The position numbers and the translations under genes were made by a program. This document shows, one piece after another, positions 12,501 through 24,500 of a stretch of DNA of 64,000 nt. The notes under the pieces were generated by a model, which was not told the DNA's origin, did not search any database, and saw nothing but the letters and a program-made list of their open reading frames with translations. Where the stretch lies: NCBI GenBank assembly GCA_030248195.1, contig JASAND010012522.1, positions 42,603 through 106,602 on the forward strand, given 5' to 3'. Positions within the stretch are counted from its first letter, which is position 1. Every line of letters begins with the position of its first letter. This DNA is from Trissonchulus latispiculum (Eukaryota > Nematoda > Enoplea > Enoplida > Ironidae).

Positions 12501-15500
12501 ACAGCTGAATCAGATCCACGGCGAACAGCGCATCACTCTCCGCGGCGTCCGCAGAGCCCGCCCGGCCACCGGGCCCCGACGACTCCGCCGCAGTGGCACC
12601 CGCACCAGTAGCCGCAGAAGGACGCTCAAAGTGTTTCCAGGTCTTCAGTTTGTACAGAACCTACACAACAGGCAGAAAAAAGAAAGAAAGACAAAATACA
12701 GGAAAAACAGGAAAAGAAAGGATTTTTCCGGTTTCTTGCCCAAAAAAACCGGAAAAATCTAGATTCTGGGGGAGGGTGGGGGACCCCTCTGGGGGGTTAC
12801 CTCCAGGTCCGGGGGGGGGGGTGAAAACCCCAAGCACATACGAGTCCAACTATTTAAGTAAATGAATTATACACATAATAGAAGATAAACAGATATCAGC
12901 AGTAGCTAATTAATTCAGTGGCATAAGATATGGTTGCTACATTTCCTTAAAAATTAAATTCCAGTAATGACTAATTGATTCAATCATTATGAACATAACC
13001 AAATCAGTTGACATGCTAAAACAGTATGCAGCAACCAGCAGCATTTTTCAGCCGTTTTTGTCGAGCAAACACGGGGCAAACTAGCCCCCCCGTCACTTTT
13101 TCAACAAAAAATAAAAAATACCTGCAACGACAGACCAGAACCGTCCCAGAACTTCACTGAACCATCTTCATGGCTGAAAAAACAAACAACAAAAAAGAAA
13201 GTATTAATAAACATAAAAAATATATTTATCAAAATCCAGAAAAACTAAAATTTAATTAATATATACACGTCAACAGCAATGAAGTACAGCGCCCACCCAG
13301 TGATAATAATCTCTGGATAACTGAAAGCGCTTGTAATGGATTCGCCACCAGTGATTGGCCAATTCTAAAAAAACAACAAAAACAAACACCTAAACAATAT
13401 AATAAGAAATAAAAAACAGTCAAATCAATTGACTGGAGTCGTAAGCAGTCAGCAGCTGTGCAGAAAAATTATACAAGAAATAAAAATGCTCCTCTGGAGC
13501 ATGAAAAAGTAATATGGGTGATGGTGAGGTTACAAAATCAAGAGAGGACTAGTCTTTAAAATGCTTAATATGGGGCTAGGTTAAAAAATAGAAGAGGACT
13601 AGGTTGTGAGCGAATTAATATGGGCACAGCTTCGCCGAACAACCCATATTCGCGGTTTGTAAATGTAAATTATTATGCATATCCACGATAGATTTGGTTT
13701 ATAGTTCATAAATAACCTACAGCTACGGTACAGTATGTGCTCGAGCTTTATTCGAACTTGTATTTTAGCAAACGTTTTCTTCGATAAGTGCTTCATACTA
13801 ACCAGCGCATTTTACGTATCCATTTATACGGAAAATTTATATTCAAGAATAATTTAGGACTCTCCCACGATCTTCTATTTCCTCCTGACTTGGACCAATA
13901 GCTTTAGCATCATATCCTTAGATCTCTCCTAGTAGTAGAGCCTGCGGTAGTTCAACACAACAAAATAATGATAATTTACGTATATATTCCTAGCAGCTAG
14001 TCTAACAGTGCATGCAAACAGCTATATTCGATGAGTATTCAACTGCTTAAATTTTTTATTGACTGACATTGATAGCTCTAAGCTAAGACGAAACGTGAAA
14101 TCCCGCGAATATGGGTTGTTCGGCGAAGCTGTGCCCATATTAATTCGCTCACAACCTAGTCCTCTTCTATTTTTTAACCTAGCCCCATATTAAGCCGAAA
14201 AACGCTGTTTTAGTGGGTTTGACCCTGGGCTTATTCTAGTGGGGGGGGGGGTGGGGGGCGCCCCCAATAAACACCCTTCCCCCCCCCAAAAATCGTTCCC
14301 CCCCCCAAAAATCGCCCCCCCCCCAAAAAATCGCCCCCCCCCAAAAAGTGGGTGCCCCTTTTGGTACCAACTTTTGCCCTGAAAAAATCGCTCAGAAGGC
14401 CAAATTTTCAAAAATTTTCCGGCTTCGCCGGAGATTTTTACTCAATTTTTGCCCTTTTCAACACTAAATCTGCTTATTTTTGCTATGAAAATCAACTTTT
14501 ATAGTATATGCCAGAAAATTAGCGCTATTTTTAGCATATTTTTCGAAAAATTTTCGCCCCCCCCCCAAAAATTCCTTGCCCCTCGGACCTTTGGGGGGGG
14601 GCCCCAAGAAGCCCCCCCCAAGAAAAAATCCCTAGAATAAGCCCAGTGACCACTGGTCAATAGGCCCCATAGACCGTAGTGACCACTGGTCACTTCCGTC
14701 GGTTTCGGCGATATGCCCATTGAAACGAGCGTAGTCGATTTACTATACATGCCCCCGACCAAAACGCCGAAAAACGAAGTTGTAGGCCGTTTGAGCAGTG
14801 GTCAATAGGCCCCGTAGGCTGTAGTGACCAGTGGTCACTTCCGTCGGTTTCGGCAATATGCCCATTGGAACGAGCGTAGTCGATTTACTATATATGCCCC
14901 CTACCAAAACGCCGAAAAACGCAGTTTTGGGCCGTTTTACCAGTGGTCAATAGGTCATATAGGCTGAAGTGACCAGTGGTCACTTCCGTCGGTTTCGGCG
15001 ATATGCCCATTGAAACGAGCGTAGTCGATTTACTATATGTGCCCCCAACCAAAGCGCCGAAAAACGCCGTTTTAAGGGGTTTGACCACTGGTCAATAGGG
15101 CCATACACCGTAGTGACCACTGGTCACTTCCCTCGATTTCGGCAATATGCTCAATGAAACGAGCGTAGTCGATTTACTATATATGCCACCAACCAAAACG
15201 CCGAAAACCGCTGTCTAAGGGGGTTTGACCAGTGGTCAGTAGGCCTCCCGAGACCATAGTGACCACTGGTCACTTCCCTCGATTTCGGCAATATGCCCAT
15301 TGAAACGAGCGTAGTCGATTTACTATATGTGCCCCCAACCAAAACGCCGGAAAACGCAGTTTTAAGGGATTTGACCAGTGGTCAGTAGGCCTCCCGAGAC
15401 CATAGTGACCACTGGTCACTTCCCTCGATTTCGGCAATATGCTCAATGAAACGAGCGTAGTCGATTTACCATATATGCCCCGAACCAAAACGCCGAAAAA

Positions 15501-18500
15501 TGCTGTTTATAGTGAGTTTTCCCTACTTTGACCCTGGGCGAGGAACCACGAGAGCCATGCTGACCAGTGGTCACTTCGGGCGGTATCGGCAGTATGCTCA
15601 TCGTTTTCAGCGACCCCGATTTACTATATATGGGGACCACCCCGAGGCCAAAAAACGCCATTTTTAGTGACTTTTAGGCCATTTCTAGAAAAGTAAAAAC
15701 TCCGCCCAAACAGGCCGAAAAATGCAAAGTTTGGGCCCATCTCCTGAAAGCTACAGAGCGAAATTAAAAAATCCCCCTCGTTACTTTGTGCGCATAGTCC
15801 GAAATATTCAAATAAAACCAGTTGAACCAGATGAACCAGGCGAGATACGGTGTCGGCACTATGCTCACCGTGTTCAGCGACCCCGATTTACTATATATGG
15901 GTACCACCCCGAGGCCTAAAAACGCTGTTTTTGCCCGTTTTTAGACTATTTTCAAATTTTCGGACTTCAAAGTAACACCACCAGTGAATTCCCCATGCCC
16001 AATAACCTTTGTATGCCAAATTTCAGCCATCTAGCCATCTTCAGTTGCTTGAACCAGGAACTGGTTCAACTTTGAACCAGTTGAACCAGATCTGGCCAGG
16101 CATGGGTCGGATCACCAAAGTAACACCACCAGTGAATTCCCCATGCCCAATAACCTTTGTATGCAAAATTTCAGCCTTCCAGCTATCTCCAGTAGCTTGA
16201 ACCAGGAACTGGTTCAACTTTGAACCAGTTGAACCAGATGAACCAGGCGAGATACGGTGTCGGCACTATGCTCATCGTGTTCAGCGACCCCGATTTACTG
16301 TATATGGGTACCACCCCGAGGCCGAATAACGCTGTTTTTGCCCGTTTTTAGACTATTTTCAAATTTTCGGACTTAGAAATTTTTCAGCTTGAAGGTGTCC
16401 AAAAACGCTATTTTTTCCATTTTTGACCATCTATAAAAATCGAACCAGATCGAAATTCGGAAAAAAAACATAAACTTGCTAAGTACCTAGATATTCAAAA
16501 AATAGTATAGAAAAATTTTTCCTATGGGCCGTTCGAAAAATCGAGTTAACACAAAATTGGAAAAAATCATGCTGAATACAGAGAAAAAAAACCCCACTTT
16601 CAAACCCGTAAGAGAAAGTCGATTTTTTCAAAGTTCATTTTTTCCGGGCAAGTTTGGTATCATTCGAAAGCTCTTGGCCTGGAGATTTCAAAAATGTAAA
16701 TATTAGCTCTTAATTCCTTCCCGTTAATTAGTTATGCCTAATTAGCACTTTTCAAAATCCGCAAAGTGCCATTATAGCTCATATTATGGGGGGCTCTCCG
16801 AGCTCCCCCATGATATGGTATAATATGTATGTCTTACGTAATCTTAGACCTACAGATAAAGAAATATATTGGAAGCCACTGATAATGGCTGTTTGTCGTC
16901 AGAAATTACTTTGTTTGTTTGTTTGTTTGTTCTGCTTGTTTACCAACCTTATCCGAGAATCCTTGTCGTTTCTGTTTGGAGCCGACCTGAAAGAGGGCCG
17001 GGATGAGGTCGGCCGGACAGTCGGCCTGATACATGCAGAAGCTCACTGGAGATTCATGGAGGTCCATCGGATACGGATTCTCAAAACAGGGATACCTGCA
17101 ACACCGTACAAAAGGGAACAAATAAACAAATAGACAAACAAACACAAAAATAAATAAGTAAATAAGCGCACAAAAAACATCTCAGTACACCCCCGCCCCT
17201 CCCCCCGAAAAAATAGTAAGTACTGACCCGGGCGTAGTGAGGTCAACAATGACTAGATCATTTCGCAGAAGCACTGCAATGGCGTACGGATCTTGAGCTT
17301 CTAAACAAACACAGAAAGTCAGGATAACTCAGGGTATTTTTTACAGGGGGGGGCGGGGGGGCCCCCCGAAATTGACCTCCCCCCGAAAATGCCTCCCCCC
17401 CCCCGAATTCGCCCCCTCCCGGGATTTTTTGGAGGGCCAAATTTTTGCCAAAAATAGTCAAATTTTCAAAAATTTTCCGGCTTCGCCGGAGTTTTTTTTT
17501 AAAACTAGCCATTTTTAGCTTAAATCCTGGCATTTTTGAGAACTTTTTGCGTTTCACCATGTAAAATATATACGCCAAAAAATACCATTTTTTGGCTCAT
17601 TTTTGCAAAAAAATCTTCCCCCCCCCCGGGCCCGGGCCCCCCCGGGAAGCCCCCCCCCCCGAAAAAATCCCTAAAAAATACCCTGAATAACTATGTAATT
17701 AAACATATGGCAAGAGAAGGTGAGGCTAAAAAATCATGAAATACCACTAAACGTAAGTAGTTATCCAAAACAGAAGATTTTCGAGACTTTATACAACACT
17801 ACCTGAAGTTAAGGTTGTGATTCCATTTGGGCACATATTGTTGGCTGGCGGCGTAAATCAAGACGAAATTTGACGAAACTTTCCGAAATACGTTCTTTTA
17901 ACGTTAAAACATCCTCCGAGCAATCCCGATTCAAAAATTCGAGATTTCCGGTCAGGACGGTTATTTCCAATTTCTGAAAGTTTGGCAGCAGCTATATAGT
18001 TATGACTAGGGTTGGTTTTTTTCCGGAAAAAAAAGATTGCCGGAAAAAAAACCTTTTTTTTCCGGTTTTTTTCCATTTTTTTCCATTTTTTCCTTTTTTT
18101 TCCGGTCACCCCAAAATTCACCAATGTGCTAAAAGTTGTGTTATTTCATGTTTCTGCATGCATAAAAGCCGTTTTCAACATATTTAATAGCCCCACCGTG
18201 TAGTGCGCACTTACACAAGTGGTTACAAAGGTTTCCGTATTGATTACAGGAATTAATTTTTCAGCAGACAATGCTGTAGGATAAACTACAGGTGACTTCT
18301 GTATACCTTGACGGTTCTGCTAGACCAGGTCTGTGGTTTTCGTAGGTAATACACCTCGTAAAGTAAAGAATACCAGACGTTTTAAAAGATTTGGGCTGAA
18401 CATTCCATTGTTAGACATGGAATTGTTAACTCTACCTGAGTTACGCAACCATATGCACATTCCATGGCAAAAAATCTTAAATCCCAGAATTAGCTCAACT

Positions 18501-21500
18501 TCATGGATATTGTCTTATTAGTTCATTAAACAGTGTTTTTGATAGTTTCTTAATGTTCTGATTTCATAAATTAACTTTCAGAACATGTCTCGAATATTTT
18601 TCCATTTTTTTCCAATGCTTCGAAAAAACCCAAACACAATTTGGTCAGAATTTAGCATACCCCACCTACTATGACCCACGGAAAAAGTTGTAAATAGTGC
18701 GAAATCGCAGGAAAAGTTCAGAAAACAACATATTCCGCTGTAAAAATCGTTAAAATAACGTTAGGAATATTTTTCCATTTTTTTCCACCCCATCGGAAAA
18801 AAATGGAAAAAAACGGAAAAAAACCTTTTTTTTCCAGTCCTTTTTTTTCCGCGCCCATCCCTAGTTATGACTATAGTCATTCGAAAGATCTCATTGAGCT
18901 TCATATTTTTGCTTTTTAAGGCAACGTTCTAGCTTTTCTCTACCCTGAGATATAGCCGATTTTCTTGTTTTGGCGTCGAAAACTTGTCATTTTTGCAGAA
19001 ATCAAATAATCCATCATTTCTTGAACTATGCAAGCCGTAAAATCAAACTGAGGGCGTCGATCTGAAGGTCTCAAAGGGGCAAATTATCCGATGCACGATC
19101 GTCTTCCAACAGCTATCCCGTAGGCTGCTATCATAAAAAAATGTAGTTTTTGCAAAAACACGACCAAAGATTGTGGAGCATTCACTCTGCAAACTGAAGA
19201 GCTGCTACTTAACAGATGTGTTCTGCACAAATATGACCAGGGACGTTTTTTTAGTTTCCCCGATTACTGCTTTCTAGCTAAAGTAATCGCTTGACAAATC
19301 TGGAAAAAGTTGGCAAAATACAGGTTTCGCACACATTTTAGCTTATTTCTCTATAACGAAGAGCGATTTCAAAATAAATAAAAAATCGTCCCCAGCTATT
19401 TGATGGAGGTCTCGAATGATATAACCGTTGTCTCGTGGACAAATTTACTTGAGTCTGCAAAAAACCTGGAAAATTATAATTCTTCTAAAATGTGTTAAAA
19501 ATATTTTAGAAAAGCAAGATTAATTTCATGGTATGCAATAAAGAGAAAAAATGTCAAGCTGCATTTTGATATAAAAATGGCTTCTTAACTCCAAGTAATG
19601 GATGAGTAATAATGGTGCAAACTTTATGTGACCAAAGGGAATCACCACCTTAAATTGACAACACCTTATTGTGGTTATTTTTCCTGAGGACATGATTTAT
19701 AAAGCGGTTTTTCCCACCAGATTTTCACCAGCACTTATTTGATGGCGTGGATAGGGGACTGGCCTAAAGAGCCTCCCACCCAACCCCCGCCTTTTTGCAG
19801 TACCCTTCCAACCTGAGCCCCCCCCCCAATCGGACTGAGTCATTAAAATCTGACTAGCCCATCAAAATCTACAAAGCAACCACAGTCAGTAACTAACTAG
19901 CTGCCAGCTAGATATATACCATTTCACCCTATGACATAAACAAACTACTACATACGTACGTATATACCTACGCACGTGTATACGTATATACCTCGCTAAG
20001 ACTTAGTTTGTGATAATCAGCCACTGCTCACGACAGAAATATTATACAGAAAAAACCTTCCAGCAAAAAAACAAATTCCAAAAAAATCTAGCCTAGCTAG
20101 GCTAACAGTCAGTTTCTTCTTCTTCTTGCAAAAAAAACGGGGGGGGGGGGAGGAAATAAGATAGATCATGCTGCTAGCTTAGCTACGTATAGAATAAACG
20201 CTGGCCACAGCCCCAGAAATATACTTACCAGAGGGAAAGGAGGAATTGCAAAGGGTTAGAAAGGCCAGTATTTGATGCTCCATTTCCAGGACAGTGGTGG
20301 ACTTCCCGCGCAGCACTGTCACACTCCAACTGGGCTCTTCCGCCGGCAGACCCCCACTAAAGACAATCCATTCCTCCCTGAAATAGAAACAAACGTAAGA
20401 AAAAAGAAAATTAAAAACAACAAGAAAACAAAGTCATTCTGCAGGTATCGGTGGAGGAACTACTTGGAGTATCTTTTAGGGGTTTTTTTTGGGAGGAGGG
20501 CTCCTTTCCCCAAGGCGGAAGAGGTTAGTGGTGTTTTTGGCTAAAAAGAACACAACATTTGGGTAAGCAAAAGTTCCGGCAGGCAGCGAACCAATACAGC
20601 GGAAAGGTTAGAACGATAGGCACCAATTGAAGAATGAACATTAGGCCAACAAGAGACAAAATAAGATCTATGTAAAAGATCCTTGGGGTAGCATTAGCAA
20701 TGACCCAGCCGATGCTAGCTATCCAAAAATTCATGGTACGATGGATAACAAAGATTAGAGCACCCATTACGGTATGCTGCAGACACAGAGTCATACGTAA
20801 AAGTTAGGTGCTTTCACTCGCTGACCACTCTGCCAGACTAAACTGATATTAGTATTCGCCGGGTGTCGCCAGTGGTGTACCGAAATATATTTGGTAAAAA
20901 AGGATAATCAGGATAATCAAGGTAAAAGTTCCGGCAACAGCGAACCAAACCTTTTGGACATTAAAGACACCCGTGGAGTCCCAGTGAAAGCTCAAAATTT
21001 CATTGGTAGAGGCGGCTTTGGGAGAAGAGGTGGTTTGGATGGTGACCTTTCCTCGAACATCCCACTAATGTAAAAAATAACCTGAACATTCTGTGCCCCA
21101 CATACTAACCTATGTAAACGTATGTTAGGCTTGGTGTCTTTGTACAAACGCCCTTCTTTAGCAACTTGTAAAGAAGTTTTGTAACATGTCTATACACGTA
21201 GGTGCTTAATGTCACGTAAACGTAGCTTATCACCAACACTGGCTTATCCCTAGTGAGGGGGGTTGGGTGGGGGGACACCCCCATACGGCAACCTCCCCCC
21301 CCAAGACAAGTCCCTCATAACCCCAAAAACTGCCAAATTTTACCATTTTTACACTACATTTTCAACCATTAAATTTTCACTATTTTAGCCTAAACACGAC
21401 TTGAAATTAGTCATTTTTAGCGAGTTTTCATCAGTTTTTACACAAAAAACCCACAAAAATTAAAAAGTTTCCAAAAATACGCCCCCCCCCATTTCGGGTG

Positions 21501-24500
21501 GGCCCTCCCCCATAAAACGTGCCTAAGGATAAGCCAGCAACGTGACGTGAGTCAAGACTTTTCAAAACATTGTTCCGATTTCCGGAGAATAAAACATCAT
21601 TATAACTTTAGTCGGGCTACGTATGTACTAAAACGACAACTAATCATTGGATAATTAATTAATTTTATTTTATTAATATATAGGAAAGAGAAGAGATAAT
21701 CATTGGATAATTAATTAATTTTATTATATTAATATATAGGAAAGAGAAAAGGTTAGAACGATAGGTACCAATTCAAGACCATACATATAGGCCAATAAGT
21801 GACATAATATGATACATGCATAAAATATCATTGGGTTGCAATTACCCTGTACATGCATGCTACCCAAAACTGAGGAAACGATGGATAACTCATGTGAATC
21901 ACTCACAACTATGTGCTACAGACACAGTCATACAAGTTATGTGCGTTCACTCGCTGACCACTCTGCCAGACTGATACTAGTATTCGGCGGGGGTCGTCAG
22001 TGGCGTACCGACATACTAGTTGCAGCTTTTGGTTTTTTGAGCCCCCTGATTGAAAAGGAATTGAAAAGCGTTTCTGCCCTGTGGTCCCATTCACACGTGT
22101 TGTTTAGTGTATACATGAAAACAAAAAACATAGACCTGACCTCATTGCTGAGACAGGTAAGAGTAAAGTAGAGAGTATTACCAGGCAAGCCTGGTAAGTA
22201 GTACGCACAAGGCGTAATATATCTTGAAATAAGTCAAATAAATACATACATTCTTAATTAATTAGTAAATAATGTGTTCTTACGTTATTTTCATCAGTAA
22301 GTTGGAATTTTTCTTTGATCCATGTTTGTTGTTTAAGTGTTTTGTCTAAGCTGCGTAAGAACATCTTCTTTGAATGTCCTCTATTCAGACAAGTTTCAAA
22401 TAGATCTTTATAGTTTTTTCTGAGACGAATTAATTTGTCATTTATTTCACAGATTCGTGTTAATTGACAGATTATTGTATTTTTCATGATTTTACTGGAT
22501 ATATGAGTCTGCGGGAGGGAATTTGTAAGTACAAAAATCGAAATCATCCCTTTTGTCATACATTTTAGTAGTGAAGTACATTGGCTTCTTTATTACTTGA
22601 ATTAACTTTATTTAGTTCTAAATCTGGGGGGATAAATTTTAGTTTGATTTCTTTCCAAGACGTTGTGGTCATTAATGGTTGTGATATCGTCAATGTATCT
22701 ATATACGTAGATAAGAAATTCAGCCAGGTGTGAATTATGTTTGTCGGTTATAAATTTATGCTCAAAATAGTTTAAGGTTAGATTAGCTATATATAGTTGG
22801 GGCAGCATTTGTTCCCATTGGTATACCAATTTGTTGAAGAAACAATTTGTTGCCCATTGTAAAGTAAGTGTTTTCTATTAAAAACTGTAACATATTTATA
22901 ATATAGGTTTCAGTGTATGTAGTATATTTAGGCGCACCGTTTCCCCAATACGCTTTGCCATATCGTATATGAATACGGTTAGTCACTTCGTTGTTTATTA
23001 TATGGCTTAAAGCAGAAATGATAGTGTTATGTGGCAATGTAGCATACAAGGTATATAGTAAAGTCGTAAGTATTAATTGTTTTGGCCGTTTTATTTCCAT
23101 TTAACTGTTTTAATGTTTTTAGTATAGGCTTATTGCTATCGATGATCCAAAAAGGATTACAGTTTGTAGTACACTCTAATATTTTACTTCGCCTTTTTCT
23201 ACTTATGGAAATAAGCTTGAGTATTTTATCTAGAGTAATGGAGAGAGGACTACAAGAAGTGTTACGACTAGCTATTATAGTTCTGAATTTTATAGGAGTT
23301 TTATGAAATTTTGGAATTATATAGATAAATGGTAGTTTGTTGTTGTCATTACAGCTGATATTAAGAGATTTACAAAATGCATTTATTTTATTTATTATAC
23401 TATTTTCATTATCTGGTTGAATTTCAAGATAAGTGTTGTTGTTTGTAGTATTTAGTATTCCTAGTTCCTTAAACACAGAATAAATGTAAAATTCTTTACA
23501 AATGATAGCTATATTTTGTGAGGCCTTATCTACAGGAGTAAACACAAATTTTTCCTTATAACTGCTTAATAAGTTATGTAAGTCGTATGTTTGATATGGG
23601 CTATAATCAATAGTAACATTCTTTATGAAAGACGAAATTTCTGTTTTTACCTTATTACCCCATATATGCAGCTTTCGATTATCCCAATGATATTTCCTGA
23701 TTATTTTTTCAATATATTTATTGATTCCTTCATAAGTCCGCTCCGATGGATTCCGCTTTGCCGCAGTGGAGCGGCTTACCGAGCGAAGAGAAGATGGTTC
23801 CGTCTGGATTATCACTCCGAAGCTCAACACAAAATGGAATTCAACCCTGTGGTTTCCCCGCTGTCCAGCACCCCAACCTGCCCCCGGTGGACCGTCGGGT
23901 TTTTGGTAGGAGGGCCCGGTAGACCGGTGTACTGGGCCCTCCTTCTTCTCCTAGCCGGCGACATCGAGAGAAACCCCGGTCCCCCCAATCCCAGATGGCC
24001 ATGCGCTACATGTGGCCAAGCTGTCCGCCGGTCCCAGTACTCCATCCTATGCACTCTGTGCGATCAGTGGGCTCATGCGGGCCGATGCGCAGGCCTGTCT
24101 GTTCACGCCTTGAGGTCCCTTTCAGATCACCAAATCAGTGAGTACGCCTGCCCGTCTTGTTCTACTCCTCCACTGGCAAGGCAACCGACGCCAGTGACCC
24201 CTGGCCCCCTCAACACCGCTGACCGGGCCGGTCCCCCCCAGTCCAGCAGACCCTCCCAACCAGCCCAACTCCCCAAATCAGGTCAGCCCTCCCGCCCACA
24301 CCCCTGGTCCGGCTGTCAGGCCAAATCAACCTGACCGCCCCCACCCATCTAACCCTCTACCTCAGGGGGCACAGTCGCCTGGGCTGCCGCCCAAAAGGAA
24401 AGGAACATTAAGGATAATGCAATGGAATATTGGGACAGTCACTACAGCCAAGAAGGCTTTCCTGGCTAAATACTGCAATGATCTCCAGGTGGACATTGTA

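Noticed and set aside
14190..15530. CRISPR-like array
   Set aside because: Spacers between palindromes are themselves repeated and the context is a eukaryotic intron.
14499..15661. Series of short minus-strand frames with a shared Y(S/G)KSTTLVS phrase
   Set aside because: They repeat with the 145-bp array, whose period is not a multiple of three; they are by-products of the repeat.
17996..18871. 12-bp target duplication (TAGTTATGACTA) for the hAT-like element
   Set aside because: The outer TA pairs belong to the TAGGG termini; the true duplication is the 8-bp GTTATGAC, matching copy 2.
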